64,000 nucleotides of DNA from DATLMR01 sp964615905 (GTDB lineage: Bacteria; Acidobacteriota; Blastocatellia; UBA7656). Below are positions 26,201 to 32,690 of the stretch, in pieces (the first letter of the stretch is position 1; every line of letters begins with the position of its first letter). The notes under the pieces were generated by a model. It searched no databases. It worked only from the letters and a program-made list of their open reading frames with translations, and had not been told where the DNA came from. Position numbers and translations under genes: made by a program. The DNA lies in NCBI GenBank assembly GCA_964615905.1, contig CAZTUB010000017.1, positions 62,001-126,000 on the forward strand. The letters run 5' to 3'.

Positions 26201-26379
26201 TCTAAAGGGAATGTGATCGTTCTCTGAGCACTAGGGCGAGTTGGAACTGCTTGTTGTTCAGCGTCAAACGGTCGCCTGCCTTTGTTTATTATCGAATAAT
26301 CGAGTGAGCCATCAAAGGCTGTGGCATAATGCAAACGCGGTTCATTATAGGGGCTATTAAGGATTGGGTTGTCTGTCAT
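23287..26379 (-). CDS. Type III restriction endonuclease subunit (Res)
   Basis: 1030-residue SF2 helicase-nuclease. Walker A is FKMATGTGKTVVMACLI (about residue 165); motif II is VLNDEAHHCY (DEAH). Motifs V/VI occur as VSMLTEGWDANTVTHIMG and QLLCEQVAGRALRRM. Near the C-terminus REYFPDFITRCRS and then NLIVEITGMNKDK give a PD-(D/E)xK-like nuclease core. With Mod it forms the ATP-dependent complex that cuts DNA carrying two unmodified head-to-head sites. Its genes are AT-rich and read leftward. All main motifs look intact, so the system is probably active. Confidence 0.92.
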   Translation of the reverse strand: MTDNPILNSPYNEPRLHYATAFDGSLDYSIINKGRRPFDAEQQAVPTRPSAQRTITFPLENDKVSERYLINLCRKEVGKWRIEKYPNTTRVTKELLTFWFDNPERVAVKKLFFAQQEAVETAIWLNEVAEKSNAGQHILNLLNKGRQTVSAEKDNQLPRIAFKMATGTGKTVVMACLILYHYFNRQEYRNDIRFADYFLVIAPGITIKDRLGVLFVDTKNKIPHEIRDYYRIRDLTPKNLEHNLGNLNQRLVITNYHSFEPRSLQGNKRSPFDGKVDLQGNKIDTGNKEDFSLVIKRTMGNFKTGSRLLVLNDEAHHCYLPKSEGRTTDNEESDENERAAVWFTGLRELSKRYKVQSIYDLSATPYYLSGSGYEPYSLFQWVVSDFGLIEAIESGLVKIPFLPETDNTQQLSMPVLRNLYEHIKGELPKKGQRKAKSDAKQEGKKVKEQPPRLPSLVLGALDMFYNHYLDYYKGHRQRLEQGKNLFTPPPVFIIVCNNTSVSKEVYKYIAGYEFEDGQGEKIVVTGAKDLFSNYDPVTQKPLKRPPTLLIDSDALENSDQINAEFKKIFAAEIEEFKKDYVRLHGQGSLERITDAEILREVVNTVGQQGKLGSHVRCVVSVSMLTEGWDANTVTHIMGIRAFGSQLLCEQVAGRALRRMNYFLQGYDKAGNPTTDKRRIVVEKFPPEYAHIIGVPFKMFKGGTVAPMPPSTRPIQIAPIPEQQKLFEITFPNVIGYRVQNTDGEIRYDFSTLDNYEIDGSHFPTETILASAISPNEERLEVKSVLERRDNELIFLLTKELIKYHFSDDDKNPNFQLFNRLKQIVEEWYRLKVVLIGLRGDQFKKLLFFHDLKSVADHIARGINPQLNTTEHIRPVFNYYNQFGSTKFASGLTIKDVYKTKKSHINYVVEDSGWEGIAAKSLEELPEVVSYVKNQFLDFKIPYVKNGKDREYFPDFITRCRSKDGSIKNLIVEITGMNKDKIEKKWYVENRWLPAVNSVREKYDYAEWQFIEIAGDIRNIKNELTDRISMI

Positions 26380-26765
26380 TTCGATAACTATATGTAAAAA
26401 TTAAGTAGCAAACCTAAAAATCGAACTGTTCTTATTACATTGTCTCGACCCTTCCCGTAAAGCCTTTTTGGTAAATCCTTTTTCCCTTTCGCCGGTAGTG
26501 TATCATCAGTGTCTAATCCTGCTCTGATAGTTGACCGGCTCGCACGCTGTATATCCTTCGTTTTGTTTGAGATTATTGAACTGAAATGCGGCGAACTGGT
26601 TAAGGCTCTAGGTGCGTTGTGGTCAATATTTCTGACTTGTGAGTTCCATGTTTGCGAGAATAGTTTATGGGAGCCAAGTTCTGTCAAAGCATAGCCCCCT
26701 TTCAAGGTAGCGCGCGACAGTATGGCAAGAATAATAGGTAAGCTAGATGGCGAGTTAAAAGTTAT
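26380..26765. other. AT-rich upstream region of the restriction operon, no firm gene
   Basis: A 105-codon frame on the minus strand (26388-26705) has no ribosome-binding site, no recognisable motif and unconvincing composition, so it is not called. The region should hold the promoter of res-mod. Confidence 0.35.
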
Positions 26766-26927
26766 TCATGGCTCATTAATATCGGGAATATCATATATGT
26801 CAACGATAAGCTGGCTGCCACCGATAAGCTGAAAGATTATGTGGGTCGCTTCCTTGCCGAGCTTGCTTTCGATCTCATTTCTTTGTTCGTCAGTCAGTTT
26901 AATGATGACTTTTTTTCGTGATGACAT
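26766..26927 (-). CDS. Small hypothetical protein, 53 residues
   Basis: A short gene with AAGGA 8 nt before the ATG. It starts MSSRKKVIIKLTDEQRNEIE, then a helix-strand segment ending in IVDIYDIPDINEP. The 'K-LTDEQR-I' opening is seen in many small uncharacterised bacterial proteins. It lies between the Crp/Fnr pair and the restriction operon on the same strand. Function unknown; it could be a small regulator, an antitoxin or a peptide precursor, with no evidence to choose among them. Confidence 0.55.
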   Translation of the reverse strand: MSSRKKVIIKLTDEQRNEIESKLGKEATHIIFQLIGGSQLIVDIYDIPDINEP

Positions 26928-27035
26928 AGCTGCTTTCCTTCGAGAGATATATAAGGCTGATGCTGCGGTTGTCTTGGTACTGCTGAGGACGAAACCGCGC
27001 CGGTCGGATTATAGAGAGGGGGCATAGTACGCAAG

Positions 27036-27302
27036 TCAGTCCATGATAAGAAATTCTACAGCTTCAAGCGCCGCGCCCATCGTGCAGGTCTTCTCAATAC
27101 AATGCCACTCTGCTTCCGTCGATGCCTTCAGCCAAATCCCTGAAGCTGAGTCAATGCCGACGCTGCGCTGTCCGCGCTCGAAAACAAGCCATCGTTCTTC
27201 GCCCCTCACTTTGACGATTCTCGATGGAATAGCCTGTCCTCTATCGACTAGGGCCGATCTGATGTAACTCGCTGCCTCTAGCTGTCCGATCTTTTTCGGC
27301 AT
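27036..27302 (-). CDS. Hypothetical protein downstream of Crp/Fnr regulator
   Basis: 88 residues from ATG 27302; a TTG two codons upstream is an alternative. Begins MPKKIGQLEAASYIRSALVD; the middle part (RIVKVRGEERWLVFERGQRS) looks beta-rich. It follows the Crp/Fnr-type gene within about 20 nt on the same strand, so both are probably one transcript. No domain recognised. A small DNA- or protein-binding partner is possible but unsupported. Confidence 0.6.
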   Translation of the reverse strand: MPKKIGQLEAASYIRSALVDRGQAIPSRIVKVRGEERWLVFERGQRSVGIDSASGIWLKASTEAEWHCIEKTCTMGAALEAVEFLIMD

Positions 27303-27319
27303 ACTCAATAGCCCTTTAA

Positions 27320-28012
27320 CTACAACTCGCTCAACTCTTGTAGCGCCCTCTTATCGAGTAAGGTTATCTTCATCCGGCCTATCTCTACGATTCCATCCAA
27401 CTTCATAGCGTCGAGTGCAACCGTCACGGTCTCCCGGTACATCCCTAGCCTGTCGCCTATCATCTCGTGGCTCATCCCTTCTACGGTTGCCCCTTCGCCC
27501 GCAAGCTCCAAAAGAAAAGCTGCTACTCTCGAATCAGTCAGTTGAAAGCTCGACCTGTACTGTTCGGCCTCAATCGTTGCGAGCCGAGTGCCTATCCGCT
27601 CAAGTATTTCGATTGGATTGGACCAGACCCAATCTCTGGCGACATCTGAACTCATAAACGAAACCAACGCGCCTTCGGCCCCGGCCACAGCATTGGTCAT
27701 TAGCATCGTCTGACCGAGTAAGGGCATGTCACCGAACAAAGCGCCGGGCGTTAGCTCCTTCACCAAGTAATCATGGTGCGAGTGCCTGATTTGAACCACG
27801 CCACCACTCACTAGATACAATCCGTCTTCAATCCGTATGACTCGCTTCGGATCAAAATGTTTTGTCGGCAAGGTGGCGAAGATACTTGAGCCATGAAACT
27901 CTTCGACCCGCAAGTAGCCTATCTTTCTCGAAAGAGCGGCGGCGGCGAGAGCTATCATCCTGTCGGTGAGGATGTGTTTTCTGCGCTTAGGTGTTTTGGC
28001 TCTCTTACGCAT
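27320..28012 (-). CDS. Crp/Fnr-family transcriptional regulator
   Basis: 230 residues. The N-terminal half has the cyclic-nucleotide-binding-like beta roll: RIEDGLYLVSGGVVQIRHSH and LVKELTPGALFGDMPLLGQ. The C-terminal half is the winged helix: EGMSHEMIGDRLGMYRETVT, then DGIVEIGRMKITLLDKRAL. The Fnr iron-sulfur cysteines are absent, and the ligand-pocket residues are not clearly those of true Crp, so the signal is unknown. First gene of a two-gene unit on the element. A basic N-terminus (MRKRAKTPKRRK) precedes the sensor domain. Confidence 0.87.
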   Translation of the reverse strand: MRKRAKTPKRRKHILTDRMIALAAAALSRKIGYLRVEEFHGSSIFATLPTKHFDPKRVIRIEDGLYLVSGGVVQIRHSHHDYLVKELTPGALFGDMPLLGQTMLMTNAVAGAEGALVSFMSSDVARDWVWSNPIEILERIGTRLATIEAEQYRSSFQLTDSRVAAFLLELAGEGATVEGMSHEMIGDRLGMYRETVTVALDAMKLDGIVEIGRMKITLLDKRALQELSEL

Positions 28013-28544
28013 TATTAACCCCGTGTTTAGTGACTATCCACTCGAACAAAAATAGAGAGGGGACGCATCGCATTGTGACCTATCGCCTGTGACCACGTTG
28101 CTTCGCGCACCCTCTCAAGCCAACCGTTTAGGAGAAACATCTGCCCGAAACTAAGCTACCCTACGCGAACATCTGAATGACCCCGACAACCTGTGAGCTA
28201 ACCAGCACCCTGCTTCACGCTTCGATAAAATCTCCTTCCCCGTTGAGCCGCACCGCCCGTTGTGATACATAAGGACAGCCGTAGAAAAAAGAACACGCGC
28301 AACCGAGTATGTGCCGCCAGAAACTCGTGAGATGGTTAGCGTTGAACTACTGAGCAAGCTGCGTACAGCTTCTAACGTCCTTATCAGGGATGGATAAGGA
28401 ACACTCAGCCGGTCGCGCGTGTGGCCCTTAAATAGTTGGGATACCTCAATCGGCAGGCGAGCCTCTGGCAGTACATTAAATTGTTGTATTGTTCGCCTCA
28501 TAAGCGTGGGCCATATTACTTTAAGCTAGAAGCGGCGTCAAGGA
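28013..28544. other. Intergenic region, no convincing gene
   Basis: One open frame on the minus strand (28151-28501) lacks a ribosome-binding site and any recognisable motif and is not called. The left side should carry the Crp/Fnr promoter. Confidence 0.35.
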
Positions 28545-28575
28545 TATAATAACGCATTATTGATTTTATAACGCA
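28545..28575 (+). promoter_or_regulatory. XRE gene promoter and operator-like repeat
   Basis: A perfect -10 box TATAAT (28545-28550), with a weak TTAAGC as -35 18 nt upstream. It overlaps two direct copies of ATAACGCA (28549-28556 and 28568-28575), spaced 19 nt, just before the XRE start codon. No Shine-Dalgarno is seen. The repeats are good candidates for autoregulatory operators. Confidence 0.55.
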
Positions 28576-28579
28576 AATT

Positions 28580-28999
28580 ATGAAAGAGACACTAAGCCAG
28601 TACGTTCAAAGAGTGATGAAGCAGAAGGGCTTGGGTGTGCGTGATGTCGAACGTAATTCAGGCAAGAAGATCACCAATAGCCACATCAGCAAGATTCTTA
28701 ATGATAAGGCTACCAATCTCACGGCTGATAAGGTCGTGGCTCTGGCGGAAGGGTTACAGGTCAGCCCGCATGAAGTCTTCTCGGTGATCTCAGGCCACCC
28801 GGTCACGGAAGGCGAAGGTTTCGGCAATGTAGCGGCGTTCGCAGACCTGATGCAGAAGGTGGCCGTTAATCCGGTCCTTTCTGAGATCGTGCAGGAGCTA
28901 CTGCAAATGCCGGTGAAACATCAAAGGGTGATGCTTGAAGGTTTGAAATTTGCCAACGGGCAAAGGCAAAAAGAGAGTAAGAAACGACCCCGGCGCTAA
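28580..28999 (+). CDS. XRE-family helix-turn-helix regulator
   Basis: 139 residues. The N-terminal 60 form a Cro/CI-type HTH: LSQYVQRVMKQKGLGVRDVE, then ITNSHISKILNDKATNLTAD and KVVALAEGLQVSPHEVFSVI. The C-terminal part is helical (FADLMQKVAVNPVLSEIVQE) and ends in a basic tail (KESKKRPRR). Likely a repressor controlling element genes and itself through the direct repeats at its promoter. Its stop codon overlaps that of the convergent TPR gene by 4 nt. Confidence 0.87.
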   Translation: MKETLSQYVQRVMKQKGLGVRDVERNSGKKITNSHISKILNDKATNLTADKVVALAEGLQVSPHEVFSVISGHPVTEGEGFGNVAAFADLMQKVAVNPVLSEIVQELLQMPVKHQRVMLEGLKFANGQRQKESKKRPRR

Positions 29000-30111
29000 T
29001 CTTCGTTCGGCTCTTTGGTGATCTTACGGACGGCTTCCAATATCTTCCAGAGCTTCTTACTGGTCATGTCCTCTTGTGAGGAGAGGCGCATAATCTCCAT
29101 AAAGACATCTCTGGCATCCATCTCTTCATCCTTTTTGTTGTCGCCGTTCGGTTCTTTGACCATTTTTTCTTCTTTCCATCTTAGGTAGTCGAGTACGCGG
29201 GCAGGCTGACCCGCATTTTCGAGACGGGCTTCAGCCAAGCCACTGTTGAAGCTCGGCGCAGGTAAGTGTAGAACTTTCTCCCCTTTTAAGGCCCCTTGAG
29301 CAAAAGACACGAAAGACCGTGATGCACGGCGTCCCCTTAGCGCAATATCATCGCTCGTCGCGCGGTACTCAGGATATACATCGGCAAAGGGTGATGCAAC
29401 GGTGACCCGGCAAACTCGCTCTGCTTCTTCGAGTCGGTCTGATTCCGCCAGTTCAACGGCAAGACTATTAAGATAGGTGTAGTAGATTGGCGGGTACGCT
29501 GAGCCAATGCTGCGAATAAGAGGGGACATTCTTTCCAAATCTGCGAGAGCGCCGCGATTGTCTCCTTCTATGCTTCTTAATACGGCCATCATGTGCTGAG
29601 TATAAAAGGCTGCTAATGGATCGAACGCTTGAGCGCAGGCTGCGGCGCGGTTGCCCTCAGCATATAAGGGTAATACAGACTGGAAGTCACCGCTATCGAA
29701 GGCGGCTGAACCGAGAGCTATCATGGCTCTAGCTCTATATTTGATCGGTGCTGCTTCCGCCACTCGCTCAAACAATGCTCGCGCTCGATCAAGTTCGCCT
29801 TTTCGCTTTACACATAAGCCCTGATAGTACCGGGCTATGTTTCTAAACTCGCAGGCCAGTGGAAGGCTCAGCAAGATTTGACTTATCTGCTCAACGGCAT
29901 TCATTTGTCGAAGCGTGTAAGCGTGGTCAGCTAGTTTCACTAGACGGCTCGCAGTTTCAATGAAGACTTCTTTTGTATGAATACCTTTAACAAGGTCTGA
30001 GGCTAATTGCTGGTAAAATTCGCCGGGGTTGTGTAACTCAGCCCACCGTTTGAAGGAGAAAACATCTATGAGGATACGTTTCAGATTAGGAGTGTTAGCG
30101 GCTGCGTTCAT
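28996..30111 (-). CDS. TPR-like helical repeat protein
   Basis: 371 residues from ATG 30111 (MNAAANTPNLKRILIDVFSF); an in-frame GTG at 30180 would extend it. The body is a series of tetratricopeptide-like helices: GLCVKRKGELDRARALFERV, RARAMIALGSAAFDSGDFQS, GDNRGALADLERMSPLIRSI and YLNSLAVELAESDRLEEAER. A charged C-terminus (KEPNGDNKKDEEMDARDVF) follows. No HTH in this protein. Its 5' end overlaps the start of the divergent small secreted-protein gene, and its 3' end overlaps the XRE gene. A scaffold or peptide-sensing role is conceivable; it is not established. Confidence 0.75.
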   Translation of the reverse strand: MNAAANTPNLKRILIDVFSFKRWAELHNPGEFYQQLASDLVKGIHTKEVFIETASRLVKLADHAYTLRQMNAVEQISQILLSLPLACEFRNIARYYQGLCVKRKGELDRARALFERVAEAAPIKYRARAMIALGSAAFDSGDFQSVLPLYAEGNRAAACAQAFDPLAAFYTQHMMAVLRSIEGDNRGALADLERMSPLIRSIGSAYPPIYYTYLNSLAVELAESDRLEEAERVCRVTVASPFADVYPEYRATSDDIALRGRRASRSFVSFAQGALKGEKVLHLPAPSFNSGLAEARLENAGQPARVLDYLRWKEEKMVKEPNGDNKKDEEMDARDVFMEIMRLSSQEDMTSKKLWKILEAVRKITKEPNED

Positions 30112-30385
30112 GTTAGTTTTTCCAGCATGGTTCTCACCTTCTTCGGATGAGAATGTAATGAACTCGGCCCCGTTCGCCACAGTTGCAATAGCTGGACATG
30201 TAACCCCCTCTGGCCGCTATTGCCCCTGTGATGGAGAGTGCGGCAACCTGAACATAACTTCTTCGGATCAGCAAACGTCGGAGCAAGAGGACAACCAAAA
30301 CAACACAGACTCGACGGCTGACGATCTCAGTTCAGGTGCGGTGATACTGTTCTTTCTAGCAATGTACTTCGGAATGCGAGCGTAA
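30068..30385 (+). CDS. Small secreted or membrane-anchored protein
   Basis: 105 residues from ATG 30068, which has AAGGAG 9 nt upstream; the open frame extends further upstream without a site. A signal-like segment (RLGVLAAAFMLVFPAWF) is followed by a short Cys cluster, GRYCPCDGECGN, an acidic Asn/Gln/Asp/Ser-rich linker and a C-terminal hydrophobic helix (AVILFFLAMYFGMRA). So it may be secreted and anchored at its tail. It is divergent from, and overlaps the 5' end of, the TPR gene. Unknown function. Confidence 0.65.
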   Translation: MRIRFRLGVLAAAFMLVFPAWFSPSSDENVMNSAPFATVAIAGHVTPSGRYCPCDGECGNLNITSSDQQTSEQEDNQNNTDSTADDLSSGAVILFFLAMYFGMRA

Positions 30386-30712
30386 GCGCCCTATTCCGAG
30401 TTCAGGTTAACCGATACAACTTAACAACTACCTTGCGGCGGGTGGTGTAGGACAAGTGTTTCCGCAAGGCGAGCGAATTGTACTACAAGTTACTGTGGAT
30501 ACAAACATAGAAAGGTATACTGTTCGGCTGGAAATATATTACTTCTACCGATCTTTTATTCTAAGGCTGGTGTGTAGGCTAATTGCAGTGCGAGACCGGC
30601 AGGCTTTCTACCAAGATCATTTGTGCGCGTTGGTGAGGCAGAAATTCGCGCCCCTGCCTTTTACCATTGCTTTAGTCCCGCAAGTAAGATCAGGCTAGGT
30701 CCGCAGAGACAT
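30386..30712. other. Intergenic region with a hairpin, no firm gene
   Basis: Contains an inverted repeat CCTTGCGG (30431-30438) / CCGCAAGG (30462-30469). An 80-codon plus-strand frame (30456-30698) has no ribosome-binding site or known motif and is not called. Confidence 0.35.
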
Positions 30713-30958
30713 TCATTGGGACTGTCCCTGACCCGCACCGCGCCCGGTCTTTTCCTGCAACTCGTCAATCCGCTTAGACGCTTCTGCTTTCGTCAGGTCT
30801 TCGTCGAAGTCTTCCTTCGCTTCTTCAGAAAGCGTCTTCAGGTATGACTTTTGAGCGCCGGTCATCGGCTCGTCGCCTGTCGTCCAATCGTCTGGATTCT
30901 TGATCGTGTTGCTCTCGTCGGCCTGTTGTTGTATCTGTTTGTCCGTCACTGTAGCCAT
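30713..30958 (-). CDS. DUF3072 family protein
   Basis: 81 residues containing the family signature NPDDWTTGDEPMTGAQKSYL, then KTLSEEAKEDFDEDLTKAEA and SKRIDELQEKTG. DUF3072 proteins are small, hydrophilic and uncharacterised, common in soil bacteria. Strong AAGGAAGGAG directly upstream of the ATG. It diverges from lexA, so its promoter region is shared with the LexA operators, and SOS control is possible. Confidence 0.88.
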   Translation of the reverse strand: MATVTDKQIQQQADESNTIKNPDDWTTGDEPMTGAQKSYLKTLSEEAKEDFDEDLTKAEASKRIDELQEKTGRGAGQGQSQ

Positions 30959-31075
30959 CTCCTTCCTTGTAATTCATTCAGATTTGCACCGAATCGTTAA
31001 GGTTCCAGTTAAATGTAAGGCAGACGGCGTGCCATACCTTTCACTCAACTATTTCACAAATTAACCGAAAAGAGC

Positions 31076-31133
31076 TTGACAGTTTTTGATTATTTTCGAT
31101 CATGGTAGATAGATTTTCGTACAGGAGCGAAAA
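31076..31133 (+). promoter_or_regulatory. lexA promoter with candidate LexA operators
   Basis: TTGACA (31076-31081) is a perfect -35; GATCAT 16 nt later is a fair -10. A palindrome TTTTCG-N8-CGAAAA (31114-31133) covers the ribosome-binding site, and a further TTTTCG half-site lies 21 bp upstream (31093-31098). They are placed for autorepression by the LexA encoded right after. The exact operator consensus for this lineage is not known to me. Confidence 0.6.
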
Positions 31134-31135
31134 CC

Positions 31136-31747
31136 ATGTCGATCTCTCCACGCCAGCGCGAAGTATTTGATTACCTGAGCCGCTTCGTCGGTAAGTACGG
31201 TCATGCGCCGACCATAGCCGAGATTCAGGCTCACTTAGGGCTGAGTTCACCTTCTACCGTTCACAGCCTGCTTTCAGCCTTAGAACGAGCGGGGTTGATT
31301 CGCCGCATCCCGAATATAAGTCGCGGCATTGAAATCATCGGTGACGATCCAACCAGCAACGAGTGCGAGATACCTCTGCTTGGCGTCATAGCTGCCGGTC
31401 GTCCGATTGAAGCCATACTCAGTCAGGAGTCGATCTGCATCCCGCGTGATATGCTCGGAAAAGGCAGAACCTTCGCCCTGCGCGTCAAAGGTGATTCGAT
31501 GACCGGAGAAGGCATACTCGACGGCGATTCAATAATCGTAGAAGCTCGCCAGACAGCCGAGAATGGTCAAACCGTCGTGGCTCTCGTAGACGGCAGCGAT
31601 GCTACCGTAAAGCGGTTCTACAAGGAGCGCGGGCAGGTCCGATTGGAAGCCGCCAACCCGCGTTACAAGCCGATCATTATCAAGCCGAGTGACCGCGTTG
31701 ACATTCAGGGCGTGGTCATAGGCGTGCTACGCAGGTACAAGAATTGA
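31136..31747 (+). CDS. lexA: LexA-type SOS repressor
   Basis: 203 residues. N-terminal winged helix: SPRQREVFDYLSRFVGKYGH, TIAEIQAHLGLSSPSTVHSL. Then the Ala-Gly self-cleavage site in GVIAAGRPIEA, the catalytic Ser in RVKGDSMTGEGILDGD and the catalytic Lys in ATVKRFYKE, i.e. a complete LexA/S24 autoprotease. It would bind its operators, cleave when RecA filaments form on damaged DNA and so induce the genes behind it. First gene of the operon with the RecA-like, coiled-coil and polymerase genes; the next gene starts 15 nt after its stop. AGGAG 8 nt before the ATG. Being on a mobile element, it is likely a second LexA. Confidence 0.95.
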   Translation: MSISPRQREVFDYLSRFVGKYGHAPTIAEIQAHLGLSSPSTVHSLLSALERAGLIRRIPNISRGIEIIGDDPTSNECEIPLLGVIAAGRPIEAILSQESICIPRDMLGKGRTFALRVKGDSMTGEGILDGDSIIVEARQTAENGQTVVALVDGSDATVKRFYKERGQVRLEAANPRYKPIIIKPSDRVDIQGVVIGVLRRYKN

Positions 31748-31762
31748 CCGGAGACCGAGCTG

Positions 31763-32380
31763 ATGTTTGCAAAGACACTGCCAATCAGCATGGCCCCGTC
31801 AGTCGCATTCGGGTCACTCACCCCGGCGCGGAAAGTGATGCTGTGCGGTGAGGACGCTTATGGCCTTGCTCACTATGTCACCGCTCGCGTTGCTTGTGAA
31901 AGACGACAGGTAAGATTCATCTGCGGCGATAACAGGTTCGACCCTTACACCATCTCACGCTTCGCAAGGTCGAGAAAGGTAAGGCCGGAAGCCGCATTGC
32001 GCTCGATATTGATCGCTCGCGCTTTTACCGCTTATCAGCTATCGGAGCTTGTAAACCGGCTTGATCCTTCAATCAGCGATCTGGTCATAATTTCGGGGCC
32101 ATGCTCCACCTATTTCGATGAGGACGTTTCGATCATAGACGCGGCACGCCTGTTCTATCGTGCGCTCTGGCGTATTGTGGAGCTTGCAAGTGGCGGGATG
32201 ACGTTATTGCTCGTTCAGAGTGAAATGCCTGCCAGCACACGCCGCACCCACTTTCTGACAGACCTCTGCCGCGCAAGTGACGTAGTGCTGCGTTTGGGCG
32301 GTCAGCATACATTCGCGCTTGAGAATCGCCAACGCTTCGCTCTGCCATATCTAGCAGAAGATCGAACCACAGGGGAGTGA
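31763..32380 (+). CDS. RecA-superfamily ATPase-like protein, ImuA-like position
   Basis: 205 residues. The fold looks like a RecA/RadA core: VRFICGDNRFDPYTISRFAR followed by SILIARAFTAYQLSELVNRL, SDLVIISGPCSTYF and TLLLVQSEMPAS. The P-loop region reads MLCGEDAYGLAHYV instead of GxxxxGK(T/S), so ATP binding is probably lost or altered. Position directly after lexA and before a polymerase mirrors imuA (a RecA-fold accessory factor) in lexA-imuA-imuB-dnaE2 mutasome operons. I infer an accessory role for the polymerase, perhaps bridging it to RecA filaments. Next gene starts 1 nt after its stop. Confidence 0.72.
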   Translation: MFAKTLPISMAPSVAFGSLTPARKVMLCGEDAYGLAHYVTARVACERRQVRFICGDNRFDPYTISRFARSRKVRPEAALRSILIARAFTAYQLSELVNRLDPSISDLVIISGPCSTYFDEDVSIIDAARLFYRALWRIVELASGGMTLLLVQSEMPASTRRTHFLTDLCRASDVVLRLGGQHTFALENRQRFALPYLAEDRTTGE

Positions 32381-32381
32381 C

Positions 32382-32690
32382 ATGGGTAGAACTGTGCTTC
32401 CGTTTAGCCAAGTGCTTGTCGAGCAGCAGCAGCAACTGAGCAAGTTCCGCCGCGCTTTGCGAAAGGAAGATCAACAGGCGCTCGACGCCCTTTTCGAGCA
32501 GGCGCGGCTTCACATACAGGCGGCTGTCTATTACGCAAATCCCGACCCTGCCGAAGCGTTCTTTATCTCAGTGTTGATAGAAGGCTGGAAGTCGATTGAT
32601 AAGCTGGAAGCGACTGTAAGCGAGCTTGAAGCAAGAGTAAGGGAGCTTGAGGCAAAGCTAGGGGCAAGCAATGGTGAGACGGCGGCTTGA
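32382..32690 (+). CDS. Small coiled-coil protein of the lexA-polB operon
   Basis: 102 residues. Helical N-terminal part (VLVEQQQQLSKFRRALRKED then FEQARLHIQAAVYYANPDPA) and a C-terminal leucine/glutamate heptad region (KLEATVSELEARVRELEAKL). GGGAG site before the ATG; the 3' end overlaps the polymerase gene by 20 nt, implying coupled translation. It may be a connector or clamp-like accessory of the polymerase. No family recognised; function inferred from position only. Confidence 0.75.
   Translation: MGRTVLPFSQVLVEQQQQLSKFRRALRKEDQQALDALFEQARLHIQAAVYYANPDPAEAFFISVLIEGWKSIDKLEATVSELEARVRELEAKLGASNGETAA

Noticed and set aside
26388..26705. 105-codon minus-strand frame before res
   Set aside because: No ribosome-binding site, motif or coding look; AT-rich flank likely promoter DNA.
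28151..28501. 116-codon minus-strand frame
   Set aside because: No recognisable domain or ribosome-binding site; Ser/Arg-rich composition like a chance frame.
30456..30698. 80-codon plus-strand frame
   Set aside because: No ribosome-binding site or motif; starts inside a hairpin.
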